From: Pseudobutyrivibrio sp.
Lineage (GTDB): Bacteria > Bacillota_A > Clostridia > Lachnospirales > Lachnospiraceae
Length of the DNA: 7,458 nucleotides
Reading direction: 5' to 3'
Assembly (NCBI GenBank): GCA_024691465.1
Contig: JAILNO010000062.1
Location: 1-7,458 of the forward strand
The translations under genes and the position numbers were made by a program. Shown one piece after another: positions 1 through 6,267 of this stretch. The stretch's first letter is position 1; every line of letters starts with the position of its first letter. The notes beneath the pieces were generated by a model, which saw nothing but the letters and a program-made list of their open reading frames with translations, searched no databases and was not told the origin of the DNA.

Positions 1-1064
1 TCAATCACACAGTTCTTACCTATATTAGCGCCTTCCATTATGATTGAATCCCGGACCACTGTTCCTTCGTCTATCACAACACCTGCACCGAGTACTGAAT
101 TATATACCTCTCCATATATCTGCGCGCCTGCTCCAATAATAGCCTTCTCAACTACTGCTGTGTTGGCTACGAACTGTGGCTCGATGATGTTCTGATTAGT
201 GTATATCTTCCAGAATTCCTCATAGAGATTGAATTCTGGTATAAGGTCGATAAGCTCCATATTGGCTTCCCAATATGAACCAAGTGTTCCTACATCCTTC
301 CAATAACTATTGAACTCGTAGGCATACATTGGTGAACCCTTCTCATGAAGGTAAGGAATAATATGCTTACCGAAATCACAATTGCTCTGATCCTTAAGAG
401 CAAGTAAAGATTCCTTAAGTACTTTCCAACTGAAAATGTAGATACCCATAGAAGCAAGGTTGCTTCGTGGATTGGCTGGCTTTTCTTCAAACTCACTTAT
501 GCGTTTCTCATCATCTGCAATAACGACTCCGAATCTGGACGCTTCCTCAATAGGCACAGGTATAACTGCGATGGTAACATCCGCACCCTTAGCCTTGTGG
601 AAATCGAGCATGGCCTCATAATCCATCTTATATATGTGGTCTCCTGAAAGGATAAGCACATACTCTGGATTATAATTCTCCATGTACTTAAGATTCTGGA
701 AAATAGCATTGGCTGTGCCAGAATACCACTCACTCGTATCGTTCTTCTCATATGGTGGAAGAACTGTAACTCCGCCATTATTTCTGTCCAAATCCCAAGG
801 AATACCAATTCCGATATGAGAATTAAGGACTAATGGTTGATACTGAGTAAGCACGCCAACGGTATCAATTCCTGAATTGATACAATTTGAGAGAGGGAAA
901 TCGATAATTCTGTACTTTCCCCCGAAAGAAACTGCTGGCTTTGCTACGTCCGAGGTAAGAACCCCGAGTCTGCTTCCCTGCCCGCCAGCGAGAAGCATTG
1001 CGATCATTTCTTTTCTAATCATCCTATCATCTGCCTTTCTCATGGTGTCAGTCAGGACATGCAT
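1..1064 (-). CDS. glgC: Glucose-1-phosphate adenylyltransferase (ADP-glucose pyrophosphorylase), 3' end cut by window edge
   Basis: This enzyme makes ADP-glucose from glucose-1-phosphate and ATP, the committed step of bacterial glycogen synthesis in the cytoplasm. The minus strand is open for 354 codons from ATG 1064-1062 to the left edge. Seen in order: the nucleotide-binding loop [12 protein letters not shown] (about residues 22-33), [15 protein letters not shown] (42-56), GVLTQYQPL (70-78), the metal/sugar site [10 protein letters not shown] (140-149), ASRFGVV (175-181), FEEKP (192-196, with the substrate-binding Lys known in the family), [11 protein letters not shown] (201-211) and [18 protein letters not shown] (254-271). 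The start of the C-terminal beta-helix follows. The sequence resembles Bacillus subtilis GlgC closely, as recalled; some 25-70 residues should be missing. The chosen start has GGGGAG six bases upstream and lies about 19 nt behind a consensus promoter. Met8 and Met15 are alternatives: Met15 ([10 protein letters not shown]) would match the usual family N-terminus but has a poorer ribosome site. Confidence 0.95.
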   Translation of the reverse strand, partial: MHVLTDTMRKADDRMIRKEMIAMLLAGGQGSRLGVLTSDVAKPAVSFGGKYRIIDFPLSNCINSGIDTVGVLTQYQPLVLNSHIGIGIPWDLDRNNGGVTVLPPYEKNDTSEWYSGTANAIFQNLKYMENYNPEYVLILSGDHIYKMDYEAMLDFHKAKGADVTIAVIPVPIEEASRFGVVIADDEKRISEFEEKPANPRSNLASMGIYIFSWKVLKESLLALKDQSNCDFGKHIIPYLHEKGSPMYAYEFNSYWKDVGTLGSYWEANMELIDLIPEFNLYEEFWKIYTNQNIIEPQFVANTAVVEKAIIGAGAQIYGEVYNSVLGAGVVIDEGTVVRDSIIMEGANIGKNCVI

Positions 1065-1089
1065 AACGCACTCCCCTTTTTATACAATA

Positions 1090-1118
1090 AGTATAGCAAA
1101 GTGGGGTATTTACTGCAA
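1090..1118 (-). promoter_or_regulatory. Sigma-A promoter of glgC
   Basis: Read on the minus strand there is a -35 box TTGCAG (1118-1113), a 17-bp spacer and a -10 box TATACT (1095-1090). This predicts a transcript start near 1083 and a leader of about 19 nt that carries the GGGGAG ribosome site. Both hexamers match the consensus at 5 of 6 (TATACT) and 4 of 6 (TTGCAG) positions with ideal spacing. No clear operator was recognised beside it. Confidence 0.75.
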
Positions 1119-1212
1119 TAATATCTTATTTTTCACCAAATGTTCACGAATTGTTAGACAACTCTTTGGAATTTTTACTAATTTTTTTGAAGCTCCTTGC
1201 ATGTAAATTTGT

Positions 1213-1241
1213 TTGGGTTTACAGTATGTATGCTGTATAAT
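1213..1241 (+). promoter_or_regulatory. Probable sigma-A promoter of murC
   Basis: A perfect -10 box TATAAT lies at 1236-1241. A weak -35 box TTGGGT lies at 1213-1218 with a 17-bp spacer. A better-looking TTTACA at 1218-1223 is only 12 bp away, which is too close. The transcript would start near 1248, giving a leader of about 50 nt before ATG 1298. The region 1119-1212 between this promoter and the glgC promoter holds only AT-rich DNA with a small dyad (TTGT-TAG-ACAA). Confidence 0.6.
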
Positions 1242-1297
1242 ATTCTTTGCTTTATGCAGAATTAAGCATAACTAAAATAGAAAAGAAGGAATTATTC

Positions 1298-2677
1298 ATG
1301 TACAAAATTGATTTCGACAACCAGATACATGTTCACTTTATAGGAATTGGCGGCATCAGTATGAGTGGTCTGGCTGAGATACTTCTAGGCAGAGGTTTCA
1401 CCATTTCAGGTTCTGACCGCGAGTCATCAGATCTTACTAAGCACTTGGAGGCTCTAGGTGCTACAGTTAACTATCCACAGGCTGCAGCCAATATAGTTGA
1501 TGATATAGATTTAATCGTATACACTGCTGCAATCCACGAGGATAATCCAGAGTTCGCAGCAGCTAAGGCATCTGGCAAGCCTATGCTCACCCGTGCCGAG
1601 CTACTGGGTGAGATTATGGAAAATTACGCACGCTCTATTGCAGTGGCTGGTACCCACGGTAAGACCACCACTACTTCCATGATGAGCCAGATACTACTTG
1701 AGACCACTTCTGATCCTACTATCTCAGTGGGTGGTATCTTAGATGCCATCGGAAGCAATGTCCACGTGGGAGATAGCGATGTGTTCGTAACAGAGGCTTG
1801 CGAGTACACTAACAGCTATCATTCATTTTTCCCTAAGTACAATATCATTCTTAATATAGAAGCAGACCACTTAGACTTCTTCAAGAATCTTGAGAATTAC
1901 CGAGCTTCATTTAAGAAGTTCGCAGGCAACACTTCAGACGATGGTATTCTTATTATTAATAAGGATATTGATGATGTGGAATACTTCACTGAGGGACTTA
2001 AGTGTCAGGTGATTACCTATTCATTTGATAAGGATGCAGATATCTATCCTACAGACATTACATATAATGAGAAGGGATTCGCCAGCTTTACTCCAGTATT
2101 CAATGGCAAGGCCTACGATAGGATCAGCCTGAACGTACCAGGTGATCACAATATCAGCAATTCACTTGCTGCCATTGCTCTTTCTATTGAGATGGGCATT
2201 CCTTACGATTGTATTAAGACAGGACTTGCTAAGTTCGGTGGGGCACATCGTCGCTTTGAACTGAAGGGCACCTACAAGGGAGCCACAGTCATCGATGATT
2301 ACGCTCATCATCCAACTGAGATTGCAGCCAGCCTGGCTGCTGCCAGCAACTACCCACACAACAGAGTGGTAGTGTGCTTCCAACCACATACATATACTCG
2401 TACACTTAGCTTCTTAGATGATTTCGCTACAGCCTTAAGCAAGGCCGATTTGGTGCTTCTGGCAGATATATATGCAGCTAGAGAGCCTGATATCTACGGC
2501 GTCAGCTCGAAGGATATTGCAGATCGCATTGAGAAGCTTGGAACAGAAGTTCATTATTTAGGCTCATTTGATGCTTGCGAAGAATTTTTACAAAAAAATC
2601 TTGTGAACAATGACTTGTTGATAACTATGGGTGCCGGAAACGTGTATTTAGTAGGGGAACACCTACTTCAGAAGTAG
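1298..2677 (+). CDS. murC: UDP-N-acetylmuramate--L-alanine ligase
   Basis: MurC adds L-alanine to UDP-MurNAc with ATP, the first amino-acid step of cytoplasmic peptidoglycan precursor synthesis. The 459-residue product has normal family length. Seen: the Rossmann N-terminus HFIGIGGISMSGLAEILL (13-30), the ATP loop GTHGKTTTTS (118-127), EACEYTNSYHSF (166-177, the metal-site region), NIEADHLDFF (186-195), PGDHNISNSLAAIA (281-294), GAHRRFE (315-321), DDYAHHPTEI (333-342), FQPHTYTRT (361-369) and MGAGNVY (444-450). The start at ATG 1298 is chosen because AAGGA (1286-1290) sits seven bases upstream. The frame is open back to a TTG at 1247, but that TTG coincides with the predicted transcript start and would add 17 residues foreign to the family. 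The stop codon TAG directly abuts the first DnaA box. A terminator follows at once, so the gene seems to be transcribed alone. Confidence 0.97.
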   Translation: MYKIDFDNQIHVHFIGIGGISMSGLAEILLGRGFTISGSDRESSDLTKHLEALGATVNYPQAAANIVDDIDLIVYTAAIHEDNPEFAAAKASGKPMLTRAELLGEIMENYARSIAVAGTHGKTTTTSMMSQILLETTSDPTISVGGILDAIGSNVHVGDSDVFVTEACEYTNSYHSFFPKYNIILNIEADHLDFFKNLENYRASFKKFAGNTSDDGILIINKDIDDVEYFTEGLKCQVITYSFDKDADIYPTDITYNEKGFASFTPVFNGKAYDRISLNVPGDHNISNSLAAIALSIEMGIPYDCIKTGLAKFGGAHRRFELKGTYKGATVIDDYAHHPTEIAASLAAASNYPHNRVVVCFQPHTYTRTLSFLDDFATALSKADLVLLADIYAAREPDIYGVSSKDIADRIEKLGTEVHYLGSFDACEEFLQKNLVNNDLLITMGAGNVYLVGEHLLQK

Positions 2678-2695
2678 TTATCCACATTATCCACA
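2678..2695 (+). promoter_or_regulatory. Tandem DnaA boxes, pair 1
   Basis: Two perfect consensus DnaA boxes, TTATCCACA at 2678-2686 and 2687-2695, abut head to tail with no gap. The first starts on the base after the murC stop codon. TTATCCACA is the classical high-affinity site of the replication initiator DnaA. The second box also supplies the 5' arm of the murC terminator stem. Confidence 0.85.
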
Positions 2696-2736
2696 TTTTT
2701 TTGTGTTCTTTTTCACTTAAAAATGTGGATTTTTTT
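2689..2736 (+). terminator. Rho-independent terminator of murC
   Basis: A 12-bp perfect stem is formed by ATCCACATTTTT (2689-2700) and AAAAATGTGGAT (2719-2730). The 18-nt loop contains a possible GTG/CAC inner pairing. A run of seven T (2730-2736) follows. The stem starts 11 bases after the murC stop. The stem is AT-rich compared with the GC-rich stems of the terminators further right, because it is built from a DnaA box. Confidence 0.75.
2724..2732 (-). promoter_or_regulatory. Degenerate inverted DnaA box
   Basis: On the minus strand this reads AAATCCACA, seven of nine matches to TTATCCACA, and faces the two tandem pairs. It may be only the 3' arm of the terminator hairpin and not a functional box. 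Confidence 0.35.
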
Positions 2737-2764
2737 ATGCCCAAAATTCAAGGCGTCGGGATGG

Positions 2765-2782
2765 TTATCCACATTATCCACA
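2765..2782 (+). promoter_or_regulatory. Tandem DnaA boxes, pair 2
   Basis: Two more perfect TTATCCACA boxes (2765-2773 and 2774-2782) abut head to tail in the same direction as pair 1. They end about 82 bp before the predicted transcript start of the dnaD operon. A partial CCACA match (2787-2791) follows. Confidence 0.85.
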
Positions 2783-2792
2783 AAAGCCACAA

Positions 2793-2830
2793 CCCCTTTA
2801 TTTACAAGGGTTTGCGGGGTCTCGACCCTT
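2793..2830 (+). other. GC-rich region with competing hairpins upstream of the dnaD promoter
   Basis: AAGGG (2806-2810) can pair with CCCTT upstream (2794-2798) or CCCTT downstream (2826-2830). A short GGGT-CTCG-ACCC hairpin (2817-2828) is followed by TTTTCTTTTT. This could be a weak second terminator for read-through from murC, or simply the GC-rich patch between the DnaA boxes and the AT-rich promoter. It lies upstream of the predicted dnaD transcript start, so it would not act on transcripts from that promoter. Confidence 0.35.
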
Positions 2831-2848
2831 TTCTTTTTGATTTTACTT

Positions 2849-2857
2849 TGATATAAT
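2849..2857 (+). promoter_or_regulatory. Extended -10 promoter of the dnaD operon
   Basis: A perfect TATAAT (2852-2857) is preceded by TG at 2849-2850, giving the extended -10 form TGnTATAAT. No good -35 box is present; the correctly spaced hexamer 2829-2834 is TTTTCT. A promoter with a strong extended -10 but a poor -35 is often activator-dependent or adjustable, in keeping with the DnaA boxes upstream. The transcript should start near 2864. Confidence 0.65.
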
Positions 2858-2887
2858 TTGGCTCATTAAAAGGGAGATGATTTATAT

Positions 2888-3988
2888 ATGGCTGACATCA
2901 TGCTACATACCAGTGCCAACACTGGTTTTACTTGCATTTCAAATACTTTTATAGACGACTACATGAAAGATGCCAACGGGGAGTACGTTAAGGTTTACCT
3001 TTATCTGTTGCGTTGTCTGAATAGGGATGGGTTTGAATTCTCCATCTCGCAGTTGGCGGACTGCTTAGACCACACAGAGAAAGACGTAATGCGAGCTTTT
3101 ACTTATTGGGAGAAAGTAGGTTTGCTTCGCCTGGAATACTCTTCGGACAATGAACTTTCAGGTATTTGTCTCGTGGATGTGAATGATAGCAGTTCATTCA
3201 CGTCTGTCAATTATACTGCAGCGCCTAAGGCTACCACGCCTAATATTGCGTCTGTAGTTTCAGATAATACAGTACCATTCCGTCCTAATTATAGTGCGGA
3301 TCAGTTGGACGCTTTCAGAGACAAGGATGAGGTAGGGGATCTCTTCTTTGCCACTCAGACTTATCTGGGCAAGCCACTGTCACAGTCTGATGTGAACACT
3401 CTATTATTCTGGTATGACAGTCTACACATGACAGTAGAGCTCATCCAGTATCTCATAGAGACCTGCATCGACAATGGACACAGCAGCTTCCATTATATGG
3501 ATACAGTTGCTCGTAACTGGGCTGATGACGGCATCACCACAGTGGAGGCAGCTATCAAATCTAGCAGCGCTCACACTAATACTGTATACGGAATTAAGAA
3601 GGCTCTCGGTATCGGCAATAGAGAGCTCATCGACAATGAACTTACACTCATTGACAAGTGGGTTAACACCTTTGGCTTTTCAATGGACATTATACAAGAG
3701 GCCTGCAATCGCACTATCGCGCAGACCAACAAGCCTAGCTTCAAGTATGCTGATTCCATACTTACAAGCTGGCACAAATCACAGGTCAAGACTATGGGGG
3801 ATATAGCTAGTCTTGATCAGGAGTTTACTAAGTCCTCAGTTGCTAAGCTTTCAACAGCTTCTAGAGCTAAGAATGCTCAGAACACCTCTGCTACAGCGGC
3901 CAGAGCGAAAGCTAACAACAAGTTTAACAATTTCTCGCAGCGAGACTATGATTTCGCAGCACTTGAGAAGAAGTTATTGGGGCACTAA
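2888..3988 (+). CDS. DnaD-family primosome protein with winged helix and two DnaD-type domains
   Basis: DnaD/DnaB-type proteins of Firmicutes act between DnaA and the helicase loader, remodelling origin DNA and recruiting the replicative helicase. The 366-residue product has a winged-helix-like N-terminus (about 20-85; SISQLADCLDHTEKDVMRAF, then YWEKVGLLRLEY). A Ser/Thr-rich linker follows (about 98-130). There are then two tandem DnaD-type domains, each ending in the family motif Y-x5-6-N/S-W: YMDTVARNW (203-211) and YADSILTSW (287-295). A basic, Ala/Ser-rich linker leads to the tail KFNNFSQRDYDFAALEKKLL (345-364), of a kind seen at the end of many DnaD-like proteins. AGGGAG lies 11 bases before ATG 2888, a rather long spacer; Met5 is a less likely start. 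The next gene follows after 14 bp, so the two are co-transcribed. Whether it is the orthologue of B. subtilis dnaD or dnaB cannot be settled, so no symbol is given. Confidence 0.85.
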   Translation: MADIMLHTSANTGFTCISNTFIDDYMKDANGEYVKVYLYLLRCLNRDGFEFSISQLADCLDHTEKDVMRAFTYWEKVGLLRLEYSSDNELSGICLVDVNDSSSFTSVNYTAAPKATTPNIASVVSDNTVPFRPNYSADQLDAFRDKDEVGDLFFATQTYLGKPLSQSDVNTLLFWYDSLHMTVELIQYLIETCIDNGHSSFHYMDTVARNWADDGITTVEAAIKSSSAHTNTVYGIKKALGIGNRELIDNELTLIDKWVNTFGFSMDIIQEACNRTIAQTNKPSFKYADSILTSWHKSQVKTMGDIASLDQEFTKSSVAKLSTASRAKNAQNTSATAARAKANNKFNNFSQRDYDFAALEKKLLGH

Positions 3989-4002
3989 GGGAGGGTTATA
4001 TT

Positions 4003-4995
4003 ATGGCATTATCTAATGAGCAGTATGATGCACTCATGCGCGAGTACAATCACAAGCAGTCACGCAACAGTCAGATAGTTTCTTACCGTACTAAGGAGCT
4101 CTACTCTGCCGTGCCTGATTTATCTAGAATAGATGATGAAGTATCTAAGGTTTCAGTATCTTCTATCACCGCTATCTTCAGCGGTCAGTCCATTGCTGAG
4201 GCTTCTGCTGATTCTAAGCGCAAGCTTACACTACTTAAGGAACAGAGAATTAATCTTATGAAGGCTGCTGGTTTCCCAGAGGATTACCTGGAGCCTCCAT
4301 ACGACTGCCCTGATTGCAAGGACACAGGATATATCAACGGTAAGCGCTGCCATTGCTTCAAGCAGGCGGCTATCAATATCGTCTACAAGCAGTCCAATAT
4401 CAGCAATATCCTGGCCAAGGAGAATTTCGACGCCTTCGACCTGGGTGTGTATGATGAGGACTTCTACGAGGAGGGCGGCACCCTTGATGCTCGCTCTAAT
4501 GCTCAAATAGCGCTAGATTCCGCTCAAAACTTTGTGCAGAATTTTAAACAAAAAGGTGGTAATCTCTTGTTGCTTGGACAGACAGGATGTGGTAAAACCT
4601 TCTTGTCGAATTGCATTGCGAAGGCTCTTTTAGACGAAGGCATATCTGTAATATACTTTACAGCGTCTGAGCTCTTTAGAGTTTTTGAGGAACAGACTTT
4701 CAAGAAGAATGCCAGCGTGGCAGATCTTCATGATCATATATTTGATTGCGATCTATTAATCATTGACGATTTAGGCACTGAGTTTCAGAATTCTTTCACT
4801 ACCGCTCGCCTATTCCAATGCTTAAATGAGAGATTGCTACAGAACAAATCGACTATTATTTCCACTAATTTATCTCTCGAGGAACTGAGAGACACCTACA
4901 GCGAACGTATTACTTCGCGAATTTTCTCTAACTATGAGACTATTAAGCTCATTGGCAACGACATTCGCATCAAAAAAGTAATATCAAATAATTAA
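4003..4995 (+). CDS. dnaI: DnaI/DnaC-type AAA+ helicase loader
   Basis: This protein probably loads the replicative DnaB/DnaC helicase onto origin DNA with the preceding DnaD-family protein. Seen in the 330 residues: a helical N-terminus (1-95), a cysteine cluster CPDC...CHC (Cys102, 105, 116, 118) fitting the zinc site of DnaI-type loaders, and the AAA+ core. The core shows Walker A GQTGCGKT (192-199), Walker B LLIIDDLGTEF (251-261), sensor 1 STN (287-289), and an arginine-finger region SERITSRIFSNYE (300-312). The start has GGAGGG seven bases upstream, 14 bp after the DnaD-family gene. G+C drops from about 52% (4381-4500) to 41% (4501-4620) at the border between the N-terminal part and the AAA+ core (hand counts). 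The name dnaI follows Bacillus usage; databases often call clostridial members DnaC or 'ATP-binding protein'. A phage or transposon loader (IstB-like) is less likely because of the zinc cluster and the context. Confidence 0.88.
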   Translation: MALSNEQYDALMREYNHKQSRNSQIVSYRTKELYSAVPDLSRIDDEVSKVSVSSITAIFSGQSIAEASADSKRKLTLLKEQRINLMKAAGFPEDYLEPPYDCPDCKDTGYINGKRCHCFKQAAINIVYKQSNISNILAKENFDAFDLGVYDEDFYEEGGTLDARSNAQIALDSAQNFVQNFKQKGGNLLLLGQTGCGKTFLSNCIAKALLDEGISVIYFTASELFRVFEEQTFKKNASVADLHDHIFDCDLLIIDDLGTEFQNSFTTARLFQCLNERLLQNKSTIISTNLSLEELRDTYSERITSRIFSNYETIKLIGNDIRIKKVISNN

Positions 4996-5017
4996 ATAAA
5001 TATGCAAGGAGCAAGAC

Positions 5018-6196
5018 ATGCCTAACAATGAAATCGTGTTAGAAAACACCCCACCTATGGCAGAGCTAGGACTTATCCCTCACAAGAGCTGTACAGCTAT
5101 TGCCGAAAAAGTTAACGATTATCTTCTACAATGGAGGCAGGAGCGCAAGAGCGATCAGTCAATCATCACTCTCGCTGGTTACCAGAGTGACACCTACATC
5201 GTAGATGCTGATTGTCCTCGTTTCGGTTCAGGCGAAGCTAAGGGTATCATCAATCAGTCAGTTCGTGGACTTGATTTATACATCCTAGTTGACGTTACTA
5301 ATTACAGTCTCACTTACACAGTATGTGGCCATGAGAATCACATGAGCCCAGACGATATCTACTGTGACCTTAAGCGTATCATTGCAGCTGCAATGGGTAA
5401 GGCTAAGCGTATCACAGTTATCATCCCATTCTTATATGAGGGACGTCAGCACCGTAGAAGTGCTCGTGAGTCTCTTGATTGTGCTATGGCACTCCAAGAA
5501 CTCATCTCAATGGGCGTTGACAACATCATCACATTTGATGCTCACGACCCACGTGTCCAGAATGCTATTCCACTTAACAGCTTCGAGACAGTATCACCTA
5601 CTTACCAGTTCCTTAAGGGCATCCTCAAGAACTGCAAGGACCTCAAGCTCGACAATGATAATCTCATGATTATCTCACCTGATGAGGGTGGTACCAAGAG
5701 AGCTGTATACATGGCATCAGTACTCGGTGTCAATGTAGGTATGTTTTACAAGCGTCGTGATTACAGTCGCATCGTAGACGGCCGCAATCCAATCGTCGCT
5801 CACGAATTCCTTGGCAATGACGTAGCCGGCAAGGATGTCATCATCGTAGACGATATGATTTCTTCAGGCGAGTCAATGATAGACGTAGCTACCGAGCTCA
5901 AGAAGCGCAACGCTAAGCGCATCTTCGTAGTAGCCACATTCGGACTCTTCACCAACGGCATGGAGAAGTTCGACAAGGCCGTTGCAGACGGCATCATCTA
6001 CAAGGTTGTTACAACCAACCTCACATACCTCACAGAGGAAGTACAGTCTCGCGACTACTTCATCAAGTGCGATATGTCCAAGTACATCGCCTACATCATC
6101 GACACACTCAACCACGAGTGCTCAATCTCAGAGCTCCTCAACCCATACGGTCGTATCGAGAAGCTCATCACCAAGTACAAGAACGGCGAATACTAA
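5018..6196 (+). CDS. prs: Divergent ribose-phosphate pyrophosphokinase (PRPP synthetase)
   Basis: PRPP synthetase makes phosphoribosyl pyrophosphate from ribose-5-phosphate and ATP for purine, pyrimidine, His, Trp and NAD synthesis. Recognisable blocks are RFGSGEAKG (68-76, in place of the usual RFSDGE), RITVIIPFLYEGRQHRR (131-147, matching the IPYYGYARQDRK block), FDAHDPRVQ (173-181, in place of DLHAxQIQ), SPDEGGTKRA (220-229), KRRD (245-248) and the phosphoribosyl loop DVIIVDDMISSGES (273-286, in place of DDIIDTAGT). At 392 residues it is about 75 longer than normal enzymes, with roughly 50 extra N-terminal residues and a longer C-terminus. AAGGAG sits six bases before the start. The 22-bp gap after the helicase loader shows neither terminator nor clear promoter, so it is probably in the same operon. 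The protein is clearly in the PRPP synthetase/phosphoribosyltransferase fold; that it is an active synthetase and not a regulatory paralogue is inference. Confidence 0.82.
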   Translation: MPNNEIVLENTPPMAELGLIPHKSCTAIAEKVNDYLLQWRQERKSDQSIITLAGYQSDTYIVDADCPRFGSGEAKGIINQSVRGLDLYILVDVTNYSLTYTVCGHENHMSPDDIYCDLKRIIAAAMGKAKRITVIIPFLYEGRQHRRSARESLDCAMALQELISMGVDNIITFDAHDPRVQNAIPLNSFETVSPTYQFLKGILKNCKDLKLDNDNLMIISPDEGGTKRAVYMASVLGVNVGMFYKRRDYSRIVDGRNPIVAHEFLGNDVAGKDVIIVDDMISSGESMIDVATELKKRNAKRIFVVATFGLFTNGMEKFDKAVADGIIYKVVTTNLTYLTEEVQSRDYFIKCDMSKYIAYIIDTLNHECSISELLNPYGRIEKLITKYKNGEY

Positions 6197-6205
6197 CAAA
6201 CACTC

Positions 6206-6231
6206 AGCCCCTTCTAACGAAGGGGCTTTTT
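6206..6231 (+). terminator. Rho-independent terminator of the dnaD-dnaI-prs operon
   Basis: A 9-bp perfect stem AGCCCCTTC (6206-6214) / GAAGGGGCT (6219-6227) with TAAC loop is followed by T (6227-6231). It starts nine bases after the prs stop. Confidence 0.92.
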
Positions 6232-6267
6232 CATGCCCTAAATTATCTAAGGGCATGAAAAAGCCCC
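6222..6267. repeat. 18-bp perfect inverted repeat joining the two convergent terminators
   Basis: The arm GGGGCTTTTTCATGCCCT (6222-6239) is repeated as its exact complement at 6250-6267, with a 10-bp AT-rich loop. The outer ten bases of each arm are the 3' half-stem and T-run of the terminator on that strand; the inner eight (CATGCCCT) belong to neither. The hairpin is therefore mutually exclusive with either terminator stem. Confidence 0.92.

Larger units (their letters stand above)
2677..2782 (+). repeat. 19-bp direct repeat, two copies, carrying the tandem DnaA boxes
   Basis: The sequence GTTATCCACATTATCCACA occurs at 2677-2695 and again, identical, at 2764-2782, with an offset of 87 bp. 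The flanks differ, so only the paired-box unit is duplicated or kept by selection. The first copy uses the last base of the murC stop codon. Confidence 0.9.

Noticed and set aside
290..808. Two minus-strand frames inside glgC (290-496, 497-808)
   Set aside because: They are in a different frame from the strongly motif-supported GlgC product and look like shadow frames.
877..1206. Plus-strand reading frame of 109 codons across the glgC start and promoter
   Set aside because: It lies antisense to glgC, has no family-like sequence and covers a clear divergent promoter.
1247..1297. Upstream TTG start giving murC 17 extra residues
   Set aside because: It falls at the predicted transcript start, has no ribosome site, and ATG 1298 has AAGGA at seven bases and gives normal family length.
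2677..2782. Direct repeats as a CRISPR or transposon end
   Set aside because: Only two copies of 19 bp, each made of consensus DnaA boxes, with no cas or transposase gene nearby.
2677..2887. Main chromosomal origin oriC
   Set aside because: No dnaA, dnaN, rpmH or recF beside it, no clear DnaA-trio motif, and only about 210 bp of spacer; kept only as a weak secondary possibility.
4996..5017. Promoter or terminator between the helicase loader and prs
   Set aside because: The 22-bp AT-rich gap has no stem, no T-run and no hexamer pair, only the AAGGAG ribosome site.
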